64,000 nucleotides of DNA from Symbiodinium microadriaticum (GCA_001939145.1 LSRX01000707.1:326247-390246), one strand, 5' to 3'. Positions 10,646-21,000 are shown, counted from the stretch's first letter. Notes: generated from the letters alone by a model not told the origin. Translations and numbers: made by a program.

Positions 10646-10847
10646 CTAGAGTCTCAAGTTCGGAGAGACCCTAAACCCTAAACCGTGATGCTTTCTTGGT
10701 TCTTCTTGCCAGAGCTCTAGGGTTTAGGGTTTAGGGTCTAGAATCACGAATATCATGGACAAAGTGTGATGCCCCAGGGCAACACACTACAGGGGCCGAT
10801 ATAATTACCAATACTATTTGGGGGTTCCTTATTATATCTATAGTATT

Positions 10848-11102
10848 TTATACCCAATTGAGGCCCCTTATATCACCCTCGTTGCCAAGTGAACCCGAAG
10901 CCCTGAAGCAAAACTGCCATGTCCCACCATGCCACCCAGCTGCTGTGGTAAGGTCGTCGTACTTCGTCCCTGGTCCCAACTGCTTGTTCAACCGCTTGAT
11001 GATAATTGGAGAGGACCTGGGCGGAATGAGAAGCTCTGCTCCGGGTAATAGCTGAAACGAGGTCATTGTTGGGATCCAGAACAGTTTTCTAAGTGCTTTC
11101 AA
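10848..11102 (-). CDS. Unassigned exon-like open frame
   Basis: About 84 open codons on the minus strand with no telomere-like sequence in them. The translation has a protein-like middle (LLPGAELLIPPRSSPIIIKR, then LGPGTKYDDLTTAAGWHGG). The opposite strand is open over a similar span, which weakens the case. No domain is recognised and no start codon is convincing. Possibly an internal exon or a gene fragment. Confidence 0.25.
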   Translation of the reverse strand: MKALRKLFWIPTMTSFQLLPGAELLIPPRSSPIIIKRLNKQLGPGTKYDDLTTAAGWHGGTWQFCFRASGSLGNEGDIRGLNWV

Positions 11103-11129
11103 AATATAGGGTCCTATAATCGTGTTAAA

Positions 11130-11378
11130 ATGGTTCCATACGTGTTGAGCTTAGAGCTTCGGGGTTGCTCTAAAGGCCCACGTAGTGGAAGGACAATGGA
11201 GAATACACCCTCTTATGAGGAGATCCGCACCAGGAAAGGAACTTTCCTTGTGCATGTGTATCTGGTTGGCGTGAGGAATTCTGACAAACTACGCAATAAG
11301 TTGGTTTGTGCTGAAGGCTCTTTTCCATCTGCTGGGCTAGCTCCAACTTCTTGTAAACCCAAAAACCCTAAACCCTAA
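11130..11378 (+). CDS. Weak exon-like open frame
   Basis: 82 open codons. The stretch TFLVHVYLVGVRNSDKLRNK is protein-like, but the last residues are CCCTAAA-derived. No family recognised. Confidence 0.15.
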   Translation: MVPYVLSLELRGCSKGPRSGRTMENTPSYEEIRTRKGTFLVHVYLVGVRNSDKLRNKLVCAEGSFPSAGLAPTSCKPKNPKP

Positions 11379-11736
11379 AAATGGTTTAGGATTGAGGATT
11401 TGATTCTTGGGGCTGCGCCAAACCACCAAGCCTCTTTTCGGGGCTGTCAGGTCAAGGAGGACTGGCAGAATCCATCCCTTAAGCGTACACTTTAAAACCC
11501 TAAAGTTAGGGTACAGGGTTTAGGATTCAGGGTTTAGGGTCTGGGGATTTAGTGTTTTAGAGGCCAGCTTAGAAAGCTATGACTCAGCTTTAATCATTCC
11601 AAAGCCGTGTGCTTTCACTGCCACGATTCGACAGCTCAACTTCTTGCGGCACAGGAACCGGGACAACCAACGCAACTACCCCGACACCTAGATAAGAAGC
11701 GATGCAGCAGGAACAAGTAACGCCAAACCTCTATAA

Positions 11737-11868
11737 GTAGAGATAGAGCGGGAACAACTAACCGCAAACTTAGATGAAGCTATTGAGCAAGAAGCTGTCT
11801 TCAGAACGGCTTGCAGCGAGTTGAGCGATCTGACAGCGGGTGGCTCCTTCTACATCATGACACCCTGA
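11737..11868 (+). CDS. Short helical exon-like frame
   Basis: A 43-codon frame ending in TGA lies in a telomere-free island (11580-11870). It is rich in E, Q, L and A with heptad-like spacing at the start (EREQLTANLDEAIEQEAVF), as in coiled coils, then FRTACSELSDLTAGGSFYI. Upstream, at about 11600-11690, other frames carry pieces that may belong to the same decayed or spliced gene. Too short for assignment. Confidence 0.3.
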   Translation, partial: VEIEREQLTANLDEAIEQEAVFRTACSELSDLTAGGSFYIMTP

Positions 11869-11934
11869 GCCCTAAATCTCTATAGAAACCTTAAGAGAAC
11901 CCTTATCGAACCCTCCAAGAACCCTAATCCTAAA

Positions 11935-12060
11935 TCCTAAACCCTAAACCCTAAACCCTAAGTTCTAAACCCTAAATCCAAAACCCTAAACCCTAAACCC
12001 TCAATCCTAAACCCTAAACCCTAAATCCTAAACCCCAAACCCCCTCAAGGGACCCTTATG
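11935..12060 (-). repeat. CCCTAAA tract
   Basis: About 17 heptamers, mostly CCCTAAA with CCCTAAT and CCAAAA variants. Confidence 0.85.
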
Positions 12061-12148
12061 GAACCCTTAAAGGACCGCTCCAGGGTCCTGGCAGAGCGTC
12101 GGGCCCGCAAACGACATGTCGCAAAGGCACCAGGCCTTGCAGTTCTGG

Positions 12149-12701
12149 GGTTTAGGGTTTATAGGGTTTATTAGGGAAATTAGGGTTTATAAGAGTTTGT
12201 ACTGGGTTTATACGGGTTTAGGGTTTTTTGAGTTTATAAGGGTTTAGGGTCTAAGGGTTTAGGGGTTTAGAGTTTATATTGGGTTTATACGGGTTTAGAG
12301 CTTAGGGTTTATAGGGTTTATAAGGGTTTGGGGTTCATAGGGGTTTAGGGTTTATAGGGTTTATACGGGTTTAGAGTTTATAAGGGTTTATAGGGTTCAT
12401 TAGGGTTAAGGGTTTAGGGTTTATTAGGGTTTAGGGTTTATAAGGGTTTATTAGGGTTTAGTGTTTATAGGGTTTATTAGGGTTTAGGGTTTGTAAGGGT
12501 TTATTAGGGTTTGGGGCTCATAAGGGCTATAAGGGTTTATAAGGGTTTAGGGTTTGTGAGGGTTTAGGGTTTATAAGGGTTTATAGGGGTTTATAAGGGT
12601 TTTACAAGTTAAGGGTTTATAAGGCTTTATAAGGGTTGAAAGGGTTTATAAGGGCTTATAAGTTAAGGGGTTATAAACCCAAGGGTTTATAAGGGTTTAG
12701 G
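12149..12701 (+). repeat. 553 bp TTTATAAGGG/TTTAGGG array flanked by an 8 bp direct repeat
   Basis: A near-continuous array of telomere-like units, many expanded to TTTATAAGGG, TTTATAGGG or TTTATTAGGG. It starts immediately after AGTTCTGG (12141-12148) and stops immediately before a second AGTTCTGG (12702-12709). The exact placement of the 8-mer on both borders is what a target-site duplication from one insertion event would look like. No gene. Confidence 0.8.
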
Positions 12702-12839
12702 AGTTCTGGCTTTTTTGGAGCATTGGAGTTTAGGAATTTAGGGTTTAGGCCTTTCAGTTCGGGCATTTTGGAGTTTAGATTTTAGGGTTTGGGGTTCTTA
12801 AAGGACTGATACAAGGAATTCATAGTCAAAGGGTTAGGG

Positions 12840-13075
12840 TGTGTTTGGGGGGGGGGGTTTAGGGTTGCAGGGTTGAGGGCTTAGGGTTTAACACCCTAAA
12901 CCCGGAACCCTGTAGTCTCTTCCCTCCAACATCCCAAAGTTCCTGAACCGCACCATCCCCCCGAAACCGCAAACATCCAAACCCCGACAGCAGGGTTGGA
13001 CCAAAACGGGGATCGCATCACGAGTTGTTCTGACTATAGTAGGGCGTAGGGTTTAGGGCTTAGGGTTTAAAGGCC
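12840..13075. repeat. Telomere-like runs with a poly-G stretch
   Basis: Mixed TTTAGGG and CCCTAAA runs around unique DNA, with ten Gs near 12848-12857. Confidence 0.6.
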
Positions 13076-13297
13076 TAAATCGTCGGTACTTGACAATCTT
13101 TATAGTTCGAAGAGAACCATGGTATAATATCGGCCAAAATCATATTCTATCGAATAAGACCTAGAATACCACGGTACAATATCATCCAAAACCTTTCTTT
13201 CTCTATTGACTAAGGCACCTATACCGCCAGTACCCTTACAAAAGACCCTACAGAACCCTTGTAGAAATTTCTTACCTTCCTGAACCACAACGTCCAA

Positions 13298-13432
13298 TTC
13301 CTAAACCCTAAACCCCTAAACCCCTAAACCCTAAACCCTAAACCCCAAAACCCTAAACCCCAAAACCCTAAACCCTAAACCCTAAACCCTAAACCCTAAA
13401 CCCTAAACCTGAAACCCTAAGCCTGAAACCCA
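13298..13432 (-). repeat. CCCTAAA tract
   Basis: About 18 units, including one of the cleanest runs of perfect CCCTAAA in the window (13370-13405). Confidence 0.9.
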
Positions 13433-13501
13433 ACACATCCACCCCTGCCTGGCTCTTCGGCCCATCGTGCCAGGAAGTGTAACTCGCTCAGTGCCTCGGT
13501 A

Positions 13502-13622
13502 TACCCATAGGCCCCTAAGGAGGTCCTTTTTGGGATTACCTTATAGAATTCTCGGTTTAGGGCTTAGGGTTTAGGATTCTAATTATAATCCACAAAAAGG
13601 AACTACCTAGGGGCCTATGGGT
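13502..13622. mobile_element. MITE family A interrupted by a telomere-like insert
   Basis: Both family A ends are present (TACCCATAGGCCCCTAAGG and CCTAGGGGCCTATGGGTT). In the middle, 21 bp of TTTAGGG-type sequence (13553-13573, starting CGGTTTAGGG) is bounded by GAATTCT (13546-13552) and GGATTCT (13574-13580). Uninterrupted copies such as 34554-34647 have a single GGATTCT there. The telomere-like DNA therefore arrived after the MITE, with a ~7 bp duplication of the target. Confidence 0.85.
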
Positions 13623-13659
13623 TTATGCGCTGAGCTTAGGAGTCGAGGGCTGCAGGGGG

Positions 13660-13785
13660 GGAATAAGGGCTAAGGGTTTGGGGCTTTGGGGTTTCATGAG
13701 TCTTTTATGGGTCAGGGCTTTTAGGGTTTCGGGCTTCATGAGTCCTTTATGGGTTAGGGCTTTGAGGGTTTCGGCTTTCAGTGTT
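13660..13785. repeat. 43 bp imperfect tandem duplication
   Basis: TTCATGAGTCTTTTATGGG at 13693 and TTCATGAGTCCTTTATGGG at 13736 head two copies of a 43 bp unit with telomere-like tails. Confidence 0.65.
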
Positions 13786-14059
13786 CCGAGATTGGGGTTT
13801 CTGGGGGTTTGTCCTGGGGGGTTGAGGGTCAGCTGAGGGCGCTCATCAATCCTCATGTCATTGCCTTCTTACTGTGGGGTTTAGGGTTTAGGGTACTCCA
13901 ACCCCCTCAGTTCATGAACCGCAATCCTGTGACGGATATTCACGTACGGTTCGGGCACTGGTTCTAAGTTTGATTGCCCTTCGGTGCAGTGTCTTTCGAT
14001 GACTAGGCACTGACAGTCAGGGTTTCTAGTTCAGGGTATTACATGAGGCCAGCCCTCCT

Positions 14060-14362
14060 CTAAACCCAAAGCCCTATAAACCCTAAACCCCTAAAGCCCT
14101 AAACCCAAAGCCCTGAACCCTAAACCCTAAACCCCTAAACCCTTAAACCCTAAGCCCTAAACCCCAAAACCCCAAAACCCCAAAACCCTAAACCCCAACA
14201 CCCTAAACCCCTAAACCCTTAAACTCTAAGCCCTCTACCTCTAAACCCTAAACGCCTAAACCCTTTAACCATAAACCACTAATACTAAACCCCGAAACCC
14301 TTAAACCCTAGGCCCTAAGCCCTATAAACCTTAAACCCCCTAAACCCTTAAACCCTAAGGAG
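14060..14362 (-). repeat. CCCTAAA tract
   Basis: About 300 bp of CCCTAAA, CCCCTAAA and CCCCAAAA units, one of the longer continuous tracts. Confidence 0.9.
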
Positions 14363-14507
14363 TGCCTTTTGGAAGCTAACACGACCCGGCTGCTGCACTG
14401 TGACAGCAGCTTCATCCCGGAGCGCTGCCGTTCTGCTCCAGGTTAGGTTTAGCCTCGGACCCTTACCCTCAAAGGACTCAGATTTTACGGCTTTTGGGCC
14501 CAAAGAC

Positions 14508-14509
14508 CG

Positions 14510-14549
<40 letters not shown>
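14508..14549. repeat. (TTAC)n microsatellite at a gap edge
   Basis: About ten TTAC tetramers run directly into the N gap. The gap was probably caused by the microsatellite. Confidence 0.9.
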
Positions 14550-14818
14550 NNNNNNNNNNNNNNNNNNNNNNNNNNNNNNNNNNNNNNNNNNNNNNNNNNN
14601 NNNNNNNNNNNNNNNNNNNNNNNNNNNNNNNNNNNNNNNNNNNNNNNNNNNNNNNNNNNNNNNNNNNNNNNNNNNNNNNNNNNNNNNNNNNNNNNNNNNN
14701 NNNNNNNNNNNNNNNNNNNNNNNNNNNNNNNNNNNNNNNNNNNNNNNNNNNNNNNNNNNNNNNNNNNNNNNNNNNNNNNNNNNNNNNNNNNNNNNNNNNN
14801 NNNNNNNNNNNNNNNNNN
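14550..14818. other. Assembly gap (269 N)
   Basis: Undetermined bases. Open frames spanning it are artefacts. Confidence 1.
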
Positions 14819-14950
14819 AAAAAAGGAACTACTATGGAGCCTCTGGGTACAGAATCGCCTCGATCTGATACCCCCAGGATGGTCATGGTCATGGAAGTGT
14901 AGATTAGAGGCAGTTGTCGTGGATGGCGTCACGGATAAAGAAGACGCCTC

Positions 14951-15062
14951 CCCAGAGACTCCAAAACCCCTTAATTAAGGAATATACCTGAAATCATATT
15001 AGGGTTCCTATTATAATTTTAAGGCATATATTCCTTAATTAAGGGGTTTTGGAGTCTCTGGG
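14951..15062. mobile_element. MITE-like element, family C (copy 2)
   Basis: Ends CCCAGAGACTCCAAAACC and GGTTTTGGAGTCTCTGGG, with inner arms CCTTAATTAAGGAATAT and ATATTCCTTAATTAAGG. The closest to a full palindrome of the family. Confidence 0.9.
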
Positions 15063-15159
15063 TCCCATTGCCTGTGATAGGCGCTTCGAGGGTCGTGCGG
15101 GGATCCTCAAGCTTCGCGCGACTCGACACCCCAAAGCCCGAACCCGAGCCGCAACAAGC

Positions 15160-15195
15160 CCTGAAGTTTAGGGTTTAGGGTTTAGGGGCCTGAAG
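15160..15195 (+). repeat. Three TTTAGGG units flanked by a 7 bp direct repeat
   Basis: CCTGAAG (15160-15166), then TTTAGGG x3 plus G (15167-15188), then CCTGAAG again (15189-15195). The surrounding DNA (15063-15300) is otherwise free of heptamers. This fits a small insertion with target duplication. Confidence 0.75.
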
Positions 15196-15279
15196 CTTGA
15201 AGCGTGGCCTCATGCGGGACACTACCGGGCCCGAGCAGATGAGGGAGCTGGGCGGTCTAGGGATTACGGGCTTCGGGAT

Positions 15280-15641
15280 TTGAGGCGCGGCTTGTCAACT
15301 TGGAAAATGGAACAGTCGAGCCTTGTGGCAAACGAAACAGAACTGGCCCTTCACTGCCGGCTTTCCCTTTTTCCGTCTCCTTTCATGTTGGGAAGACCGG
15401 GTCGGATGCCTGGGGAGTGGCCGGGATCTGTGAAGGCACATCGCCCGGACGGCCCTGTACAGAATTCATGCACAAGATGCAGTACATAGTTCTGAGGCGA
15501 AAATACCAAACAGCAGAAGCCGCACGCCCTTGTCGTGTGTTTCCAAACCCAAGGTTCAAACCCAAGAACCCCCAAATCCCCATCCCCCAAACCCTCAACT
15601 ACACACATCGCGAAGAAGGCAACCTGAGAAACTGAAACCAC
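15280..15641. other. Unique island with overlapping open frames
   Basis: Both strands are open over much of this stretch. Plus frames start near 15280 and 15300, and a minus frame covers 15351-15641. None has a recognisable domain or a clear coding bias over the others, so I do not call a gene. It may hold an exon. Confidence 0.25.
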
Positions 15642-15745
15642 CAGCCAGAACGGTCCTAAGTGCCTATATGGGAGATACCTAAACCCAAACCAGAATAGTA
15701 AATCTTGGTATAAAGAACTTTACTTTCTATTATGTAACCCTTAAG

Positions 15746-15843
15746 GAGTCCATGTACCCAAATAGTATATACTTCGGCCTTAAAGTAATCCCTATTTCGA
15801 TACTTTGGGGCCAAAGTATATACTTTTTGGGTACATGGACCCT
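15746..15843. mobile_element. MITE-like element, family G (copy 1)
   Basis: The inverted ends are GAGTCCATGTACCCAAATAG and TTTGGGTACATGGACCC, with inner arms AGTATATACTTCGGCCT / GGGGCCAAAGTATATACT. Other copies are at 33171 and 58621. Confidence 0.8.
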
Positions 15844-16146
15844 TAGGGTAAGTTTTTTAGGATCCTTTGTGAACCTGCATGCAGACATGCCGAGTCCTCT
15901 GCATAGTCTCCAGCCAGGTCGACCCTCAGCAGTTGGTTCGTAGGGAAGCAGCGACGCACGAAGCCCAACAAGTTCATGGCAGTAACCAGAAAAGCAGCCT
16001 TTTATAGGTGTTGGGCCATTCTTTCACCTACTTTTTGGGGTCCCGGTCCTAGGTAGGCCCTAAAGACCCTGAACCCCTGGATCTCCTCCCAGGACTAATC
16101 CGGTGTCGGGCGTCTTGCAAACCTGCGTGTTTGAGCTGCATTCTAT

Positions 16147-16232
16147 CCCTTAGCATCAACATAGCACAAAAGCCTTATAATCTGGGGTCTTTGGGCCCAG
16201 AAGCCTTAAAATATGAGTCCTTTGAGGGTAAG
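16147..16232. mobile_element. Dispersed repeat, family Q (copy 1)
   Basis: CAAAAGCCTTATAATCTGG and AAGCCTTAAAATATGAGTCC are shared with 27275-27398, where the right ~45 bp is almost identical. Border type unknown. Confidence 0.6.
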
Positions 16233-16690
16233 GGTATAGTTTCCAAAGACAGGTATAAAGCTATGGTGTTCTGCGGTTGAATGAAACGTTTTGGGGAGTC
16301 GTCCCTGAACCCCAGTCCTAAGCCAAAAATATGTCTGCAGGAGCTTTGTGCGAAAGTATGGTACCTTCAATACATGGGCTCTGTAAGGGTACCGGGCTCT
16401 ATCGTATAGGGGGCACAAAAATCCGAATCGGCTTCTGGGATGTATTATAGTTAAGGGACGCGAAGGATTAATGTTGGTAACTATTCAGGCTTCTACATTA
16501 CTACACGACCCAAGTGCAACCAGGCGACACAAGGCCATTCAGGGTAGACTCCACCAGGACGGCACCGCCCGTTGCAGGGCGAAGGGCCCACCTGCTTGCT
16601 AAGGTCATAAGTACCTTGTCTGGCATTATGGGTAATCCTGTTTTCAAAGGTTATTCTCTCCGAACCCCATCTAGTAAGTCCAATCATCCT
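16233..16690. other. Unique sequence without a supported gene
   Basis: Few heptamers. Open frames occur on both strands at 16493-16708 and on the minus strand at 16206-16418, without recognisable motifs. No RNA gene seen. Confidence 0.35.
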
Positions 16691-17105
16691 CCAAACCCTG
16701 AACTCTAAACCCTAAACACTAATCGTTAGTATCTCCTAATCATATTTAGTAGGTCCCATACTCCTCCAAACCCTACACCCTAAACCCTAAATCCTAAACC
16801 CTAAACCCTAAATCCTAAACCCTAAATCTAGTAAGTCCCGTAATCCTCTAAACCCTAAAGACTTCAGGCTCAAGGTTCGCGGGTGTAGGCCTTCAGCTGT
16901 GCATTGCTGGAGTTAGGGGAATGTCGGGTCGAGAACCATCTGAAACCTCTTTAGGAGCTTTAGGCTATAGGGCTCTGGGAGCTTTTGGGTTTAGAGCTTG
17001 GGAGGTTTAGGGTTTAGGGCTTTGGGAGCTTTAGGATTTAGGGCTTTGGGAGGTTTAGGGTTTAGGGTATTAGGGTTTCGGTTTTCGGGTCTAGGGTTTC
17101 GGGGC
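16690..17105. repeat. CCCTAAA tract followed by TTTAGGG tract
   Basis: CCCTAAA/CCCTAAT units (16695-16860) are followed after ~110 bp by TTTAGGG units alternating with GGGAGCTTTAGG and GGGAGGTTTAGG (16975-17105). The phrase TCTAGTAAGTCC occurs twice within the first tract. Confidence 0.8.
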
Positions 17106-18170
17106 TTAGGGCCTAATTCTTGTCTCTGTGGGCTCTCTGAGCTCTCCAGGTTCTCTATGGGACTACTACAGAAGTCCCCCGAAGTGGCGGCTGCACAACA
17201 GCCTTCGATCAAGAACATCCCCCCCCTTAGAGAAACGGTAGAAGCCCTTATATACTGGTTCTGCACTCAGTTGCACAATGCGGGCAACATCTATTGCACA
17301 GAAACCGGGAACTGGTTTACAAGCTTCCAACAATACAACCCTAAAGGCCCTAAAGGTCAACCCCCATTCCCGACAGCGCATAAACATGCCAACATCCGGA
17401 CTCAAAGCACTCAGCGCCAAGATGCCCAAACACTCGCAAAGCCTCTGAAATGAGGAATTTCCCTTACATGAAAGCAGCTCAAAACCCTTCTAGACTAGGT
17501 TTTCAGTAACAATCCCAATTTTTTGGTTGTTCAGGTTTGGAGTTTGAGCTCCCTAACGAAGCCACCCTATGCCACCCTCTCCTGAGTGGTTTAGGGGGGG
17601 GGGGGGCAGGTGCGAGGTTTCTAGTGATTCTCGTAAATAATAAAAGTTTAGGGTTTAGGGTTCAGAGTTGAAGCCCGCTTTCTCTATTTATTCCAACAGT
17701 GGCCGCCTCTGGCGCTCGTTCTCTCGCAGCAGCCTCGCCAGCAGCAGGGTGTCAAACTACACTAAACCCTAAGCCCCAAACTCACAACTTTGTCATTGTG
17801 GACCTAAGCCCTCCAGAACCCTACACCGTATGCCGCATGCCCTGCTCTAAATCTTACGGTCTTTGGGACTTGGTTTTTGTGAGGCTTTCAGGTCGCGACG
17901 CCTTGCAATGCTTTGCTTTGGAGAGAGGGGGGCGGTTTACGAGGTCGGGCCTAAGTAGGGTTGAGGTCGCAAAGATTGCGGCGCGTGCTGCTCCTTACAG
18001 CCAGTGAATTCAAGTGTGCCCGTGCTCGCAGCAGACCGTCCAGGCCATTCAAAGTAGTGGTGGACCGTCTGGTTCTCCTTTGCACTAACCTTTTCGTTAG
18101 TCTGAGAGGCCAGCGCGTTCCTGCCGCCTATTAGCGTGTATGCGCCGAACACCCTCTACACCTCAAACCA
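17106..18170. other. Mostly unique DNA with weak open frames
   Basis: Open stretches occur on the plus strand (to 17453 and 17699-18007) and on the minus strand (17166-17429, 17937-18152). The plus frame near 17840-18000 has some protein character (SYGLWDLVFVRLSGRD). I cannot support any as a gene. A G-run of 13 lies at about 17595-17607. Confidence 0.3.
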
Positions 18171-18659
18171 TAAAATTGACATCTGGAGAACCGCACGTGC
18201 TAGGGTATAAGGTATAATGAGGGACCCTAGGCCGCATGCAAACTCAGAGCATAATATATTGGTGCCTCAAGTTTAGAGGTATACTACTATTTTCACGGTC
18301 GGGGGATTCCCTAACGGGGTTAAGTTAGCTCTCCTAAAAAGTCCAAATGTCACTCTACTTTCAAATCAATCAGTGTTGAAGCCTGCTAATATTTCAAACC
18401 AAGCAGAACCCAACATCCTACGAGATCCTCGTAGAACCCGGCTGAAAACCGTAAACTCTAAACCCTCCAGACAGCCTACTACACCCTATTTCACACATCT
18501 TGGAGGACCTAACAAACAGAACCCTTTAATTATAGAACAAGCCTGTTGATAAACCACATCGTCCTAGGATGCCTCCTGAGGGGGGTTTGCAGCATACCCA
18601 AAACCTTCGGCCTTAACTACAAAACTCATACAAAGAACCTGTAGCACACTATTCCGAGG

Positions 18660-19380
18660 CACCTGTCGTGTGTCAAGCTATTGGGGAATTCCACTTTGCA
18701 GGGTCTTGCTTTGCATCAAGCTACCCAGAAACTCCAAAACCCCTCAAATAAGGAAGAAACCTTAAATCTTATTAGGGTTCCGATTACAGTTTAAGGTACA
18801 TGCCTTGATTAAGGGGTTTTGGAGTCTCTGAGTATTGGGGAATCACAAGTTGCAAGGTAGTGTCTTGCCCCAAGGTATTGGGGCATTACAACCTGCAGGG
18901 GCGATTCCGGTTCGTCATACTTGATACTTGTGCCAAACCATTCCTCGACTCCGGTTCATCATACATCTTAAACGCACCCCTTCATGCGGTGATTCCGGTT
19001 CATCATAGTTCTTAAACACCCCCCCCCCGTAGGCGATGCTGGTTCATGATTATGTATCTTAAAACAAGCCCCTCATGTGGCGATTCCGGTTCATTAAGCA
19101 CGCCCCTTCAATGTGGCAAGTCCGGTTTATCATATATGTTCAACACGCCCGCCCCTATGGCACTTCCGGTTCATCAGGATATAACACCTTAAACACACTC
19201 CTCATGTGGCGATTCCAGTTCACCATACATTTTTGAAACACCCCCCCTCCGCAATTGGGCGAGACGGTTCAGCATGTATCTAAACACGCCCCCTCATATG
19301 GCGATCCAAGTTCATCACACATCTTGCGCACGCCCACACATTTGGCGGTGGAGGTTCATAACATATCTTAAACACGTCCC
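18660..19380. repeat. Minisatellites W then X, interrupted by a MITE
   Basis: Family W (CAAGCTATTGGGGAATTCC, about 18675-18900) is followed by family X (GCGATTCCGGTTCATCATA plus ACACGCCCCCTCAT, ~45 bp units, about 18905-19380). A family C MITE sits within the W part. The same W-then-X order recurs at 53600-54290. Confidence 0.75.
18722..18834. mobile_element. MITE-like element, family C (copy 3)
   Basis: Ends TACCCAGAAACTCCAAAACC and GGTTTTGGAGTCTCTGAGTA. Inserted inside the W minisatellite, so it is younger than that repeat. Confidence 0.8.
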
Positions 19381-19688
19381 CTCATCATATAGCTTGATGA
19401 AGCCGGGACGAGTCTGTAGAGAGAGCATGCCGACGAGTACCCAAGATAGCAGCCGAGGTGCTTGATCACTCTGAAATTTGCCCTGGCTTCCAGGTCGTGC
19501 TGTCTGGCAGGCAACAGTTTCCAGGAGGTCTGGCCCCAAGTGTCATGCTGCTTCTGGAGCTTGTTGAAAGATCGCCGAATTTCGCCGGCACCTTTCGCTG
19601 ATCCAGAATCAAAGACCATGAACATGTCTTTGTCATTGCCATCCGAAGCCGTCCGTGTGAACAACTTCAAAGCAGTCTGCCTTGACAA
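19368..19688 (-). CDS. Unassigned exon-like frame beside minisatellite X
   Basis: About 106 open codons on the minus strand. The first ~85 read as genuine protein with many G/C-ending codons: QTALKLFTRTASDGNDKDM, then FDSGSAKGAGEIRRSFNKLQ and TSWKLLPARQHDLEARANF. There is no ATG at the 5' edge, so an upstream exon is implied. The 3' end runs into the X repeat, suggesting the array truncates it or lies in an intron or UTR. I do not recognise the family. Moderately sure it is or was coding; unsure whether it is intact. Confidence 0.4.
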   Translation of the reverse strand: MSRQTALKLFTRTASDGNDKDMFMVFDSGSAKGAGEIRRSFNKLQKQHDTWGQTSWKLLPARQHDLEARANFRVIKHLGCYLGYSSACSLYRLVPASSSYMMRGRV

Positions 19689-19856
19689 AGACAGCTAAAG
19701 GTTCGCAAGCGTGCTACTCTCGTCGATTTGCGGGAGAGCCACAAAGCAGCCTTGGCAAAGGGGGGGGGGGGCGGCCACAGACGTTGTGGGTCGAGCTCCA
19801 TGCAGCTCCGAGAGGAGCCTGGGCCAACCCTACCAAGGACACCAGACCCCTGAATC

Positions 19857-20500
19857 AGGTTTAGGGTTTAGTTTAGGGTTTAGGGGTTTAGGGTTTAGGG
19901 TTTAAGGTTTAGGGTTTATAGGGTTCTTCAATATAAAGCCCCCCAAAAGCCCAAATACATACACACCCAAAAAAACGTTTACAGTTCTCCCCTTGTGGAG
20001 TCCAAGCACAAGTCCTGAAATCCCAAATCCGAAAGCCCTCATCCCCTAAATTCCACCGAACCCTCAAAGCCCTCAACCCTCAATTTCTAAAGCCCTAAAC
20101 CCCAAACCCTACATTGCTGAACCCTAAACTCAACAATTCCTAACACCCTGACAAACCTAAACTTCGAAGCTAAATTACACTAAAATCCTGAAACCCTAAA
20201 GGCCCAAACCCTAACCCCTAAATTAATTGCTTAGACCTAAGCTCGAAATCATAAAACAAACTCAACCCCTAGTCTTAAACACCAAATTCGCCTAAATTCC
20301 CAAGGCCTGAGCTCTAAATCCCTAAGCCTAAAACCTAACACTCCTCAACCCTGTACTGTAAATTCCTAAAACTCCAAACCCCGAAGTCACAAACCCTAAA
20401 CTCTAAATTCCTACAGACCCTCCCGCTCCAAACCCTAAACCCTGAACTCATAACCTAAACCCTGAAAACCCGAAATTTTCAAAATCCTAAAGCCCCACCA
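19857..20500. repeat. TTTAGGG tract then degenerate CCCTAAA region
   Basis: A clean TTTAGGG run (19857-19925) is followed by ~450 bp in which CCCTAAA units are mixed with CTAAATTCC and CCCTCAA variants (20030-20490), an older-looking tract. A G-run lies near 19762-19771. Confidence 0.75.
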
Positions 20501-20502
20501 GG

Positions 20503-20610
20503 TTCCCCAGTAACCCCTTAATGATCAGGGTACCCTTTTTCCTAGTATTCGGCTTTTAATAAGGGGACCCCCAAGGAAAAAGGGCAAAAGGGTACTACTG
20601 GGGAACCTAG
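20503..20610. mobile_element. MITE-like element, family H (copy 1)
   Basis: The inverted ends are GGTTCCCCAGTAACCCC and GTACTACTGGGGAACC, with inner AGGGTACCCTTTTTCC / GGAAAAAGGGCAAAAGGG. Second copy at 43431-43530. Confidence 0.75.
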
Positions 20611-20699
20611 GGGCCGAAGAGCCTCTCGACGGTCAAGCTCGAGCCCTGGAGGTCGCGGCGGACCGCCAAACCTGGCTTCCGATGCTTCTCGAGGTCCTA

Positions 20700-20800
20700 G
20701 TAGGGTTTTAAGTTTAGGGGTTTAGGGGTTTAGGGTTTTGGGGTTTAGGGGTTTAGGGGTTTACGGGTTTAGGGTTTAGGGGTTTTGGGCTTACAGGGGG
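20700..20800 (+). repeat. TTTAGGG tract
   Basis: About 12 units, mostly TTTAGGGG. Confidence 0.8.
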
Positions 20801-21000
20801 TCCAATGTTAAGGGGTTATGGTGTAGGATAATATACTTGTCAGTATTGGTAAGCTAGACATCACTCGTATCGTTGGTGGCATTTCTAAAGCACTCCCTCG
20901 GTACCATATGGCTGAACTAAGCAAGTCGATTTCCCCTATAGATAACCTTGTAGAAGCCAAAAGAGGCCTTTGTTGCCTGTAGAACCCACAGAGCCTTATG

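Noticed and set aside
10715-10745. TCTAG as a target duplication around a TTTAGGG run
   Set aside because: Only 4-5 bp and close to the heptamer sequence (TTTAG), so not distinguishable from chance.
14400-14978. Open frames spanning the first N gap
   Set aside because: Continuity rests on undetermined bases and a TTAC microsatellite.
18905-19380. CRISPR array
   Set aside because: The spaced repeats (CGGTTCATCATA) are diverged, unequal in spacing and sit in eukaryotic DNA. There are no cas genes and no conserved palindromic repeat of fixed length.
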